The notes: a model not told the origin generated them from the sequence alone. DNA of 25,477 nucleotides from DATDOY01 sp035293045 (GCA_035293045.1 DATDOY010000261.1:1-25477), one strand, 5' to 3'. Shown: positions 7,017 to 15,248, counted from the first letter of the stretch. A program made the numbers and translations.

Positions 7017-9032
7017 ATGAAGACCTTTCCCTCGAGTGCCGTCCGCAACGTCGCCCTGGTCGGGCACGGCCACGCCGGCAAGACCTCCCTCGCCGAGGCC
7101 CTCCTCTTCCACGCCGGGGTCACGAACCGGGTCGGACGCGTCGAAGACGGCTCGACGGTGTGCGACTTCGACCCCGAGGAGCACAAGCGGGGAATCTCCA
7201 TCTCGCTGTCGCTCGCGGCCTTCGAACTCGGCGGCACCAAGATCAACCTGCTCGACGCTCCCGGGTACGCCGACTTCGTCCAGGACGCCTATGCCGCTCT
7301 TGCGGGCGCCGACCTCGCTCTGTTCGTGGTGTCGGCGGTCGATGGCGTCCAGGTCCAGACCGAGATGCTCTGGAAGGAAGCCGCCAACCGAAACCTCCCC
7401 CGGGCGATCTTCGTCAACAAGGTCGATCGGGAGCGGGCGTCGTTCCGGAAGGTCCTCGAGGAACTCAAGGACAAGTTCGGAGCCGGCGTCGCTCCTCGCC
7501 AGCTCCCCATCGGCGAGGAGGACGCGTTCCGCGGCGTGGTCGATCTTCTCGACGACCGGGCCTATGTGTACGACGGCGGCAAGGCCACGGAGGGCGATAT
7601 TCCCGAGGATCTCAGGGCCGAAGAGCACGCAGTCCACGACGCCCTCGTCGAGGGGATCGTCGTGGCCGACGAAGCGTTGATGGAGCGGTACCTCGGTGAC
7701 GAGGAGATCTCCACCGCCGAGCTCACCGCGACGCTCGCTCGCGGGGTGGCAAGCGGGGAGGTGTTCCCGGTGCTCTGCGGGAGCGCCACCAAGCAGATCG
7801 GAGTCGACCGCCTCGCCGCCTTCCTCGTCGACGTAGCGCCTCCCCCAGCCGAGGCTGACGGGGAAACGGCGGCGCTCGTGTTCAAGACGCTGGCCGACCC
7901 CTACGTCGGCAAGATCACCTACTTCAAGGTTCTGCAGGGCACCGTCAAGACCGACGCCGTGCTGCGGAACCAGCGAACAGGCACCGACGAGAAGCTCCAC
8001 CAGATCTTCACGCTGAGGGGCAAGGAACAGGACTCGCTCAGCGAGGTCCCGTGCGGCGACATCGCCGCGGTAGCGAAGCTGTCGAGCACCCACGCCGGCG
8101 ATGTGCTCGGGGCCGCCGTCGACGCACCCGAACTCCAGTTGCCCGATCCGGTGCTCCCGGTGGCGATCGCACCGGCGTCGAAAGCCGACGAGGACAAGCT
8201 GGCCAACGCGTTGCACAAGGTTGACGAGGAGGATCCCGTGCTCCGGGTCGAGCGGAACCCGGAGACGCACCAGACCATTCTCTGGGGTGTCGGCGAGACC
8301 CACATCGGAATCGTCAAGGAGAAGATCCAGCACCTCGGCGTCGAACTCGTCGAGGAGGATGTTCGCGTTCCCTACCGGGAGACGGTGCAAGCGAGCGGTG
8401 ACGCCGAGGGCAAGTACAAGAAGCAGACGGGCGGTCGCGGCCAGTTCGGCGTCGCCTTCGTGCGCGTCGAGCCGCTCGAGCGCGGTGCCGGCTTCGAATT
8501 CGTCGACAACATCGTGGGTGGGGTCATTCCCCGTCAGTTCATCCCCGCCGTGGAGAAGGGCATTCGCGAAGCGATGGAGCGCGGCGGTCCACTCGGGTTC
8601 CCGGTGGTCGACGTCAGGGCGACGGTGTACGACGGGAAGCACCACCCCGTCGACTCGTCGGAGATGAGCTTCAAGATGGCCGGCTCGCTCGGGTTCCGGC
8701 TCGCCAGCGCGGCCGCGCAGCCGACGGTGCTCGAGCCCATCTCAGAGGTAATCATCACCGTGCCCGAGGCGTTCCAAGGCGACATCATGGGCGACCTCAA
8801 CGCCAAGCGCGGTCGGGTCGAGGGCACGACCGCCCTCGGCGGCGGTGAGAACGAGATCGTCGCCAAGGTGCCGACAGCGGAGATCCTCCGGTATTCCATC
8901 GACCTGCGGTCGATGACGGGCGGTCGAGGCCGCTTCACCGTTCGCCACTCTCACTACGACCCACTGCCGCCGCACCTCGCCGACAAGGTCGTCGCCGAGT
9001 TCGGCAAGAAGCAGGCCGACGACGACGAATGA
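7017..9032 (+). CDS. fusA2: Elongation factor G-like translational GTPase (EF-G2/FusA2 type)
   Basis: A 671-residue EF-G paralogue with all G motifs: P-loop GHGHAGKTS, switch I region KRGISIS, G3 DAPGYADF, G4 NKVD and G5 CGSATK. Domains II to V follow, including YKKQTGGRGQFG of domain IV. Two features set it apart from canonical EF-G: the G1 sequence is GHGHAGKT rather than GHIDHGKT, and the catalytic His of DxPGH is Tyr. This matches the EF-G-like group that includes mycobacterial FusA2, for which ribosome-dependent GTPase activity has been reported missing. The ATG follows AAGGGAG by 4 bases. It lies on the opposite strand inside the thrS to pgsA block and ends in a strong hairpin. Confidence 0.93.
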   Translation: MKTFPSSAVRNVALVGHGHAGKTSLAEALLFHAGVTNRVGRVEDGSTVCDFDPEEHKRGISISLSLAAFELGGTKINLLDAPGYADFVQDAYAALAGADLALFVVSAVDGVQVQTEMLWKEAANRNLPRAIFVNKVDRERASFRKVLEELKDKFGAGVAPRQLPIGEEDAFRGVVDLLDDRAYVYDGGKATEGDIPEDLRAEEHAVHDALVEGIVVADEALMERYLGDEEISTAELTATLARGVASGEVFPVLCGSATKQIGVDRLAAFLVDVAPPPAEADGETAALVFKTLADPYVGKITYFKVLQGTVKTDAVLRNQRTGTDEKLHQIFTLRGKEQDSLSEVPCGDIAAVAKLSSTHAGDVLGAAVDAPELQLPDPVLPVAIAPASKADEDKLANALHKVDEEDPVLRVERNPETHQTILWGVGETHIGIVKEKIQHLGVELVEEDVRVPYRETVQASGDAEGKYKKQTGGRGQFGVAFVRVEPLERGAGFEFVDNIVGGVIPRQFIPAVEKGIREAMERGGPLGFPVVDVRATVYDGKHHPVDSSEMSFKMAGSLGFRLASAAAQPTVLEPISEVIITVPEAFQGDIMGDLNAKRGRVEGTTALGGGENEIVAKVPTAEILRYSIDLRSMTGGRGRFTVRHSHYDPLPPHLADKVVAEFGKKQADDDE

Positions 9033-9040
9033 CGACGAAT
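9021..9040 (+). repeat. 10-bp tandem duplication across the fusA2 stop
   Basis: GACGACGAAT occurs twice in direct succession; the fusA2 TGA spans the junction (9030-9032). It encodes the acidic end of the protein in the first copy and is untranslated in the second. Probably a replication slippage product. Confidence 0.7.
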
Positions 9041-9045
9041 GACAT

Positions 9046-9089
9046 GGTGTGAGTGCCTGCCCGGCGATCGCCGGGCCGGCACTCACACC
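9046..9089. terminator. Long bipartite hairpin between convergent genes
   Basis: Outer arms GGTGTGAGTGCC (9046-9057) and GGCACTCACACC (9078-9089) are perfectly complementary, and inside them sits the 16-base palindrome CCCGGCGATCGCCGGG (9060-9075). It lies between the ends of fusA2 and the convergent minus gene, whose stop codon (9085-9083) is inside the right arm. No long T run follows. It most likely terminates transcription from both sides. Confidence 0.8.
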
Positions 9090-9559
9090 AACTCCGACCA
9101 GTCCTCGGGGTTCTCCTCGACGAAATGACCGAGCGGGTCACCCGTCACGGCGTCGAGTTCGACGAGGCCGCGCCGGGTCGGCGGATCGTCGGCGCTGTAG
9201 AGCAACACCCTCCAGGTGGGCCGGCTCCTCAGGCCGCGAAAGGCGAGCTGCGCGGAGGCGTGACCCACCGGAAAGCCCACCGTGCGCACTGCCGTGACCA
9301 GCGCCTCATTCTCGTCCACAGCGAGCCGCCAGCCAGCCGACACGTGGATAATCCCCGCGGCAGTGAGGAGAGCGGCAGCGCCGATGAACGCGCCGGAATC
9401 GGTCGAGACCCACGCCGCGACGGCGACGGCCGCAGCAGCGAAATGCACCAGCGCGATCCCCCGCCGCCGGGTCGGGTTCGGAAAGGCGTACGGCCCGACG
9501 TACGCGGTGACGTCGAGATCCTCCGGCAGTCGATCGGTCACCCCGGCCGGTTCGCTCAC
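9083..9559 (-). CDS. Small membrane protein of unknown function
   Basis: I do not recognise a named family. The 158-residue product has two adjacent hydrophobic helices near the middle (GIALVHFAAAAVAVAAWV and GAFIGAAALLTAAGIIHV), preceded by a short soluble stretch with PYAFPNPTRRR, and followed by a soluble beta-rich-looking tail with WRLAVDENEALVTAV. The two-helix hairpin plus following domain is reminiscent of small PH-like membrane proteins, but this is only a resemblance. The GTG at 9559 overlaps the TGA of the HIT gene (GTGA), so translation is probably coupled; an in-frame GTG at 9568 and ATG at 9589 also exist. It is the last gene of the thrS-HIT group and ends inside a terminator hairpin. 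Confidence 0.75.
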   Translation of the reverse strand: MSEPAGVTDRLPEDLDVTAYVGPYAFPNPTRRRGIALVHFAAAAVAVAAWVSTDSGAFIGAAALLTAAGIIHVSAGWRLAVDENEALVTAVRTVGFPVGHASAQLAFRGLRSRPTWRVLLYSADDPPTRRGLVELDAVTGDPLGHFVEENPEDWSELV

Positions 9560-10056
9560 GTCGGCCACACGGCTCGGAGCCGCTCCCATGTCGTTCGGAG
9601 GTCCTCCGGCAGGACCCGCGCCTCGGCAACCGCGGTCATGAAGTTGGTGTCACCCGTCCAGCGCGGGAGGGCATGCAGGTGGACGTGGCCAGGGACGCCG
9701 GCGCCCGCCGAACGCCCGAGGTTGGCGCCGAGGTTCACCCCTTCGGGAGCGAGCGCCGCCTTCATCGCCACGACGCCGCGCTGGAGCGCGCCGAACACCG
9801 CGAGCGCCTCCGGCTCGGTGAGGCCTTCGACGTCGGGTTCGTGCCGCGTTGGCGCCACCATGAGGTGCCCGCTCGTGTATGGATAGGCATTGAGCACGGT
9901 GTACGCGTGCTCGGTGCGCTCAAGGATGTACGCCTCGTCGTCGTCGAGTTCGACGAGACGACAGAACAGACAGCCCTCCCCCGCCCCTTCGAGTTCGCCG
10001 GTCGCGCCGGTGACGTACGCGGCGCGCCAGCCCGACCACAGCCGCTCGAGGGTCAC
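9556..10056 (-). CDS. HIT family protein (probable diadenosine tetraphosphate phosphorylase/hydrolase)
   Basis: A 166-residue histidine-triad protein. The catalytic HxHxH triad is HVHLH at residues 124-128 in GHVHLHALPRW, preceded by NLGRSAGAGVPG. A CLFC pair at 29-32 probably binds zinc. The protein resembles M. tuberculosis Rv2613c, characterised as an Ap4A phosphorylase and also located between thrS and pgsA. Ap4A is made as a side product by aminoacyl-tRNA synthetases, which fits the coupling with thrS: its GTG overlaps the thrS TGA as GTGA, and its own TGA overlaps the next start the same way. Exact activity (phosphorylase or hydrolase) is inference from the relative. Confidence 0.9.
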   Translation of the reverse strand: MTLERLWSGWRAAYVTGATGELEGAGEGCLFCRLVELDDDEAYILERTEHAYTVLNAYPYTSGHLMVAPTRHEPDVEGLTEPEALAVFGALQRGVVAMKAALAPEGVNLGANLGRSAGAGVPGHVHLHALPRWTGDTNFMTAVAEARVLPEDLRTTWERLRAVWPT

Positions 10057-12035
10057 GCGGTCGAGTCCTCGGGCAGGGTGCGGTCGCGGACCTCCGTCGC
10101 GACCCGCTCGACGAACGAGTCGACGGCGACGCCGCGCTCGGGGTCGTCGCTCCCGCGAGCATTGACCCCCACCGTGCCGACGGCGACGTCGTCATCACCA
10201 ACCACGAGCACGTAAGGGATCTTCTCGAGCTTGCCCCGGCGGACGCGCGCGCCCAGCGTGTCGTGCGACGCATCCCAGAGGTCGACCCGCAAGCCTTCCG
10301 CCCGCAATCGGGACGCCACGCCGTGCCCATACTCCTCGTGCCGGTCGGCGACGGGAAGGACAAGGCATTGCGTCGGCGACAACCAGGTCGGGAACGCCCC
10401 GCCGTAATGCTCGACGAGGACCCCGAAGAAACGCTCGACCGACCCGAACAAGGCGCGGTGGATCATGATCGGCCGGTGCCGCTCGTTGTCCGCGCCGACG
10501 TACTCGAGTTCGAAGCGCTGCGGGAGCTGGAAGTCGACCTGGAGCGTCGACATCTGCCATGTGCGCCCGATCGCGTCCTTGGCCTGCACGGAGATCTTGG
10601 GTCCGTAGAACGCGCCCCCGCCTTCGTCGAGCACGGTTTCGATGCCCGACTTGGCCGCGGCGACCCGCAGCGCCTCCGTGGCCTCTTCCCAGTCGGCGTC
10701 GCTCCCGAGGGCCCTTCCCTCGGGCTTGGTCGAGAGTTCGAGGTAGAAGTCGTCGAGCCCGTAATCGCGGAGCAGGCCGAGCACGAAGTCGAGCAACGTC
10801 TGGAGTTCGGCGACCGCCTGCTCTTTGGCACAGAAGATGTGCGCGTCGTCCTGGGTCATTCCCCGCACCCGGGTGAGACCGTGGATCACGCCGGACCGCT
10901 CGTATCGATAGACGGCTCCGAACTCGAACAGCCGCATCGGCAACTCGCGGTAGGAGCGCATTCGCGAGCGGTAGATCAAGATGTGGAACGGACAGTTCAT
11001 CGGCTTCAGGTAGTACGGCTGGCCATCGTCCATGTCCATCGGCGGGAACATGCCGTCGGCGAACCAGTCGAGGTGTCCGGACGTCTCGAAGAGGTCGGAC
11101 TTCGTGATGTGCGGCGAATAGACGAAGTCGTAGCCCGCCTCCTCGTGCCGTCGGCGCGAGTAGTCCTCCATCACCTTGCGGACTGCGCCGCCTTTCGGGT
11201 GGAACACGGCGAGCCCCGAACCGATCTCGTCGGGGAACGAGTACAGGTCGAGTTCGGCGCCGAGCCGACGGTGATCACGCCGCTCCGCCTCCTCGAGGCG
11301 ATGCAGGTGATCCTCGAGGGCCTTTTGCGACTCCCATGCCGTTCCATAGATGCGCTGGAGCATCGGGCGCTTTTCGTCGCCCCTCCAGTACGCGCCGGCC
11401 ACTTTCATCAGCTTGAAGGCGCCGAGTCGCTTCGTCGCCGGAACGTGAGGGCCGCGGCAAAGATCGACAAAACCGTCGCCGTCGTTCGGGTTGCGGTACA
11501 CCGACACGACGTCGGTCGATTCGACTTCGGAAGTCTCGACCCCTTCGATGATCTCGATCTTGTAGGGCTGGTCGGCAAAGAGCGACAACCCGTCCGCCCG
11601 GCTCATCTCCTCCCGCACGAACGGCTGGTCGGCGCTGACGATCTCCCGCATGCGGAACTCGATGCGCCCAAGGTCGTCGTCCGAGAAATGGGCGCCTCCC
11701 GGGAGTTCGAAGTCGTAATAGAAGCCGTCCTCGATCGGGGGGCCGATGGCGAACTTGGCGCCCGGAAATAGGTCGAGTACTGCCTGCGCCATGACGTGGG
11801 CCGTCGAGTGGCGCAAGACCGACCGCCCTTCATCGGTATCGGCGGTAACAATCGCGACCTCGCCGTCGCGCTCGATGCGGTGGCCAAGATCGACCATGGC
11901 GCCGTCGACCGTCGCCGCAACGGCCGCCTTGGCCAGCCGGGAGCCGATCCCCGCGGCGATCTCGAGAGGGGTCGTGCCCGCGTCGACGTGCTTGACGGAT
12001 CCGTCGGGAAGAGTGATCGCGAGTTGGTCGGCCAT
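10053..12035 (-). CDS. thrS: Threonyl-tRNA synthetase
   Basis: ThrRS charges tRNA-Thr. The 660-residue protein has an N-terminal TGS domain (ITLPDGSVKHVD, residues 7-18), the SAD editing domain with HSTAH (His76, His80), the class II core with motif 1 around FHPKGGAVRKVMEDY, the zinc-site Cys in MNCPFHI, motif 2 FEFGAVYRYERSG, motif 3 near IHRALFGSVERF, and a C-terminal anticodon-binding domain (TQCLVLPVADRHEEYG). The frame is open to 12566, but that part mirrors the neighbouring peptidase gene. The ATG at 12035 gives MADQLAITLPDG, the normal N-terminus. TATCCT lies 8 bases upstream with no ribosome site, suggesting a leaderless mRNA. It heads the thrS-HIT-membrane protein group. Confidence 0.97.
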   Translation of the reverse strand: MADQLAITLPDGSVKHVDAGTTPLEIAAGIGSRLAKAAVAATVDGAMVDLGHRIERDGEVAIVTADTDEGRSVLRHSTAHVMAQAVLDLFPGAKFAIGPPIEDGFYYDFELPGGAHFSDDDLGRIEFRMREIVSADQPFVREEMSRADGLSLFADQPYKIEIIEGVETSEVESTDVVSVYRNPNDGDGFVDLCRGPHVPATKRLGAFKLMKVAGAYWRGDEKRPMLQRIYGTAWESQKALEDHLHRLEEAERRDHRRLGAELDLYSFPDEIGSGLAVFHPKGGAVRKVMEDYSRRRHEEAGYDFVYSPHITKSDLFETSGHLDWFADGMFPPMDMDDGQPYYLKPMNCPFHILIYRSRMRSYRELPMRLFEFGAVYRYERSGVIHGLTRVRGMTQDDAHIFCAKEQAVAELQTLLDFVLGLLRDYGLDDFYLELSTKPEGRALGSDADWEEATEALRVAAAKSGIETVLDEGGGAFYGPKISVQAKDAIGRTWQMSTLQVDFQLPQRFELEYVGADNERHRPIMIHRALFGSVERFFGVLVEHYGGAFPTWLSPTQCLVLPVADRHEEYGHGVASRLRAEGLRVDLWDASHDTLGARVRRGKLEKIPYVLVVGDDDVAVGTVGVNARGSDDPERGVAVDSFVERVATEVRDRTLPEDSTA

Positions 12036-12043
12036 CGGGGCGG

Positions 12044-12049
12044 AGGATA
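12044..12049 (-). promoter_or_regulatory. Probable -10 element for leaderless thrS
   Basis: TATCCT on the minus strand ends 8 bases before the thrS ATG, in the 25-base gap after the upstream peptidase gene. There is no ribosome site in the spacer. This spacing equals that of TAGACT before livH. No T-box or other leader could fit, so threonine-dependent leader control is absent for this start. Confidence 0.45.
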
Positions 12050-12060
12050 GTTGCGGGGTC

Positions 12061-13329
12061 CTAACGCCCCCCGCTCCAATCTTCCTCGAACAATGCAGTT
12101 CCCTTCCCGTAGATCCGGCCGAGGGCCTGATCCAGGTGGTACTCCCAGGTGCCGGGAACGAGGCGCAAGGCCCCGAGTGCTTCGAACAATCGCTTCGGCG
12201 CGTCCTCGCCCGCCTTGTCGGCCAGGAAGGCCACTGCAGAGGTGCTCTCCCGGTAGGCCCGCAGGATGCGGTCGCGGCCGCCCGTGACGAACTCGTGGTC
12301 GAGGGGCAGCTTGCCATCGGTACCGGGAACCGAACTCGGCGCGGGGTGCCCCAGCGCCTCGTATTCGGCGGTGCCCTCGTGGATCCAGTTCGTGATGAAG
12401 GGTCCCGCCTGCTCGAACCCGAGCGCGTGGAACAGTTCATGGTGCAGGGTCTCGACCTGGAAGTCGCGGCCGTGACGAGCGAGGTTGGCTTCCTGGGCGT
12501 AGACGCGCGGGGCAGTCCACCTCCAACCCCCCACGTCGGCGCCTCGCTCGACGTCCGCCGTCGCAAAGGCGACGAAGTTGGTGAGGTCGAAGGTGGTTTG
12601 GAGGATGTCCTCGAGCTGGTCGGTCGACTCGGGGAGCGTCACGAGAACCCTCGGAGGGGCCGGCCAGTCGAGGGTCCGTCGCAGGCGCCCGTAGCCCTCC
12701 TCGGTGATCGCGAGCAGCGCCTCGGCCCGCCCGACGTCGTCGGGCCGCGACATCACCACGACGTTTTCACCTTGGGTCAGGACAACGGGGCCGTAACTCC
12801 ACAGCATGCGCTGCGTGAGCAGACCGAGGTCGCCGAGATCGTTGTCCTCGTTCACATACCAGCGGTCGCCGCGCCGCACGAACGTGTACCAGAGGTCGTT
12901 CACCAGGTCGGCGCTGTCGACGCCGCTCACGCGAAGGCGCTCCTCCACCAGGGGTAGCCGGATCTCGTCGGCTCGGTCGCGGTCGTCGAGCACTGCGGCG
13001 CGGAGGTCGCTGATCTCATCCGCCCGCAGCTCCAGCGAGTACACGTCGAATGGGACGGTGGCGAGGCCGGTGAACAGCGTTCGTTGCGCGTCGCGAAATG
13101 TCTCCGTCGCAGCAGGGTCGACCGTGGCGAGGAAGGCCTCGCGATCGCGAGCAAGGACCGCTGCAGCCCGCGCGTCGAGAAGATCGCGGACCGGCTTCTC
13201 CCAGGTCGCGGACCCGGCCGCTCGCGGCTGCTCGGCCCGCGGACCTGCGCCTGCCGCCGGCGTAGGATTCGTCGCGGCGGCGAGGGCGATCGAGATCGCG
13301 ACGGCCGCGGCCCAGGCCACCACGCGCAC
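12061..13329 (-). CDS. Secreted gluzincin-type metallopeptidase-like protein
   Basis: A 422-residue protein with an N-terminal signal sequence (residues 1 to about 28, Ala-rich). The C-terminal half has the zinc-binding motif HELFH (His297, Glu298, His301) followed by NWIHEGTAEYEA, whose WxxEGxAxY pattern supplies the third ligand Glu318 as in the peptidase_MA-like gluzincins. The N-terminal half (residues 45-180) looks like a separate NTF2-like or similar domain with WYTFVRRGDRWYV. No specific substrate can be inferred. Its GTG start is 2 bases after the mshC stop, so it is coupled to mshC; a link to mycothiol is not implied by its sequence. Confidence 0.83.
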   Translation of the reverse strand: MRVVAWAAAVAISIALAAATNPTPAAGAGPRAEQPRAAGSATWEKPVRDLLDARAAAVLARDREAFLATVDPAATETFRDAQRTLFTGLATVPFDVYSLELRADEISDLRAAVLDDRDRADEIRLPLVEERLRVSGVDSADLVNDLWYTFVRRGDRWYVNEDNDLGDLGLLTQRMLWSYGPVVLTQGENVVVMSRPDDVGRAEALLAITEEGYGRLRRTLDWPAPPRVLVTLPESTDQLEDILQTTFDLTNFVAFATADVERGADVGGWRWTAPRVYAQEANLARHGRDFQVETLHHELFHALGFEQAGPFITNWIHEGTAEYEALGHPAPSSVPGTDGKLPLDHEFVTGGRDRILRAYRESTSAVAFLADKAGEDAPKRLFEALGALRLVPGTWEYHLDQALGRIYGKGTALFEEDWSGGR

Positions 13330-13331
13330 GT

Positions 13332-14528
13332 TCAGGACGGAGTCGCGAGGGCGAGGGGTCGGGAGAGGTCGATGCCCAGCAGCATGGCGAGTTCCCGCAA
13401 GACGCCCGGCGCCTCCGTGTGCGAGCCCCCCGAGAGAATGGCGCTCGCGAGGTCGTCGAGAGCGTCGAGGGCCTTCGGCACGTTCAAGTCGTCATCGAGC
13501 GCCCGGTGCACCCAGGCTTCGAACGGTCGGGGGTCGGCGCCGTCGCGCGATTCGGCGGCGGCGAGGAGGCGGCGCAGGAGGGCCGTGCCCTCCTCGAGGT
13601 CGGTGTCGTACCACTCGAACCCGGAGCGGTAGTGGTGGCGCATCAGCGCGAGGCGGATGGCGCGCGCATCGGCCTGCTTCAGGAGGTCGCTCACAAAGAC
13701 GAGGTTTCCGAGCGACTTCGACATCTTCTCGCCCTCGTACGCGACCATCGCCGAGTGCACCCAGTGGCGGGCGAGCGGCTGTCCGGTGACGGCTTCGCTC
13801 TGGGCGACTTCGCACTCGTGGTGCGGGAAGATCAGGTCCGTTCCCCCGCCGTGAAGGTCGAGCGTTTCGCCGTGCGCGTGCAGGGCCATCGCAGAACACT
13901 CGACGTGCCATCCCGGACGCCCGGGGCCGACCGCCGTCTCCCAGACCGGCTCGTCGGGCCCACTCGGCTGCCACAGCACGAAGTCGAGCGGATCGCGCTT
14001 GTTGGGGTCATCGGTATTACCGCCGCGCGCAGCGGCGAGGCGCAGCATCTGCTCTCGGGGGTAATGCGAGAGCTTGCCGAACCCCGGGAAGGTCGACACG
14101 TCGTAATAGACGCCACCGCCGGCGCGGTACGCGTGCTGCTTGTCGAGGAGCACCTGGACCAGCTCGACGATCTGATCGATCGACTCGGTCGCCTTTGGCT
14201 CGGCGATGGCCGGACGCATCTCGAGCGCTTCCATGTCGGCGGTAAAGCGAGCGAACTCCGCTTCCGCGAGCTCGAGGTAATCGACGCCCATCTCCCGAGC
14301 CCGAGGCAGGATCGAGTCGTCGACGTCGGTGACGTTTCGGACCATGCGGATTTCGTGACCGAGTTGCTCGAGGCGGCGGGTCAGGACGTCGTAGGTGAGG
14401 TAGGTCGCGGCGTGCCCAAGATGCGTCGAGTCGTACGGCGTGATGCCGCACACGTACATCGACACGACGCGGCCGGGCTCGAACGGCACGATCTCGCGCC
14501 GGGCCGTGTCGAACAGTCGGATGGTCAT
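13332..14528 (-). CDS. mshC: L-cysteine:1D-myo-inositol GlcN ligase MshC (mycothiol synthesis)
   Basis: MshC joins cysteine to GlcN-inositol with ATP, the third committed step to mycothiol, the main actinobacterial thiol. It is a CysRS paralogue. Diagnostic features are MYVCGITPYDSTHLGHAATY (Cys27 zinc ligand; HLGH as HIGH equivalent; ITPYD where CysRS has PTVYD), GPGRPGWHVECSAMAL, the GGGTDLIFPHHECE zinc site, and the KMSKS loop GEKMSKSLGNL. At 398 residues it lacks the long C-terminal anticodon-binding region of CysRS, matching MshC. The ATG at 14528 overlaps the TGA of npdG (ATGA). Genuine CysRS is the main alternative and is much less likely. Confidence 0.9.
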   Translation of the reverse strand: MTIRLFDTARREIVPFEPGRVVSMYVCGITPYDSTHLGHAATYLTYDVLTRRLEQLGHEIRMVRNVTDVDDSILPRAREMGVDYLELAEAEFARFTADMEALEMRPAIAEPKATESIDQIVELVQVLLDKQHAYRAGGGVYYDVSTFPGFGKLSHYPREQMLRLAAARGGNTDDPNKRDPLDFVLWQPSGPDEPVWETAVGPGRPGWHVECSAMALHAHGETLDLHGGGTDLIFPHHECEVAQSEAVTGQPLARHWVHSAMVAYEGEKMSKSLGNLVFVSDLLKQADARAIRLALMRHHYRSGFEWYDTDLEEGTALLRRLLAAAESRDGADPRPFEAWVHRALDDDLNVPKALDALDDLASAILSGGSHTEAPGVLRELAMLLGIDLSRPLALATPS

Positions 14529-15184
14529 CGCGTCAGCCCCGTGAGTCGGACTCCTGTGCGGACTTTGTAGCGCCGGTTCACGGAGAGGAGCACAGCCGTG
14601 AAGGCCTCGATGCCGACGGCGTTGCCGAGGCCACCCACGTCGATCGCGGTGAGACGCGGGACGGTGCCCACGAAATCACACACCACCTGGGCGGCGTCCC
14701 GGTCGTCGGAGCACACGAGGACGTCGCCGTCGATCGCCTCGTCGAGGGCAGCGAGTTCGCGCGCAGGAACGTGGTGGAAGGCCGCCACGACCCGGCTCTC
14801 CGGCGCGGCCTTGGCCACGCCGGCGGCGACCGAGCCGTCCGGCGGCACTATGGCGACGAACTCGTCATCCCGGCGTTCGAGGGCGTTGGCCATCGAGATC
14901 ACGATCTTCCCCGACAGCGCGCCCGCCGCGTCGGCTGCGACCATCCCTGCGGCTTGCCACGGGACGGCGATGACGACCATCTCTCCCATCTCCGCCGCCT
15001 CGGCGTTGGCCACGCCACGGATCGAAGCAACCCGGTCGCCCAACCGACCTCGTAGATCGGCCACGACTTCCTCGGCCCGAGCCGCGTCGCGCGATCCCAC
15101 CCAGACGTCGTGACCGAGGTCGGCGACGCGAGCCCCGAGGGCCTTTCCGGCCGGTCCCGTTGCCCCAAGGATTCCGATGCGCAT
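14525..15184 (-). CDS. npdG: NADPH-dependent F420 reductase (F420H2:NADP oxidoreductase)
   Basis: The enzyme exchanges hydride between coenzyme F420 and NADP. The 219-residue protein starts with the Rossmann motif MRIGILGATGPAGKALG, then VWVGSRD (the SR pair suits NADP 2'-phosphate binding), VVIAVPWQAA, MANALERRDDEF, FHHVPA, VLVCSDDRDA and the C-terminal DVGGLGNAVGIEAFTAVLLSVNRRYK, all typical of Fno/NpdG. The ATG at 15184 follows AAGG by 8 bases. It is first in an operon with mshC (ATGA overlap) and the peptidase, and is transcribed divergently from livH. F420 use supports an actinobacterial host. Confidence 0.9.
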   Translation of the reverse strand: MRIGILGATGPAGKALGARVADLGHDVWVGSRDAARAEEVVADLRGRLGDRVASIRGVANAEAAEMGEMVVIAVPWQAAGMVAADAAGALSGKIVISMANALERRDDEFVAIVPPDGSVAAGVAKAAPESRVVAAFHHVPARELAALDEAIDGDVLVCSDDRDAAQVVCDFVGTVPRLTAIDVGGLGNAVGIEAFTAVLLSVNRRYKVRTGVRLTGLTR

Positions 15185-15248
15185 CGGACATACCTTGTCA
15201 CGCGGGTCACGGTGGAGGAGGTAGCCGCCCGTCTTCCGGCGCCGCCCC

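Noticed and set aside
6798..8645. Long minus-strand open frame (over 600 codons) opposite fusA2
   Set aside because: A typical high-GC antisense frame; fusA2 motifs are intact on the other strand and this product resembles no family.
10263..11771. 500-codon plus-strand open frame opposite thrS
   Set aside because: Compositional shadow of thrS, with no motifs.
12036..12060. T-box leader for thrS
   Set aside because: Only 25 bases separate thrS from the upstream gene, and the -10 candidate lies within them.
13332..14528. Cysteinyl-tRNA synthetase
   Set aside because: The ITPYD signature and the missing C-terminal region fit MshC, not CysRS.
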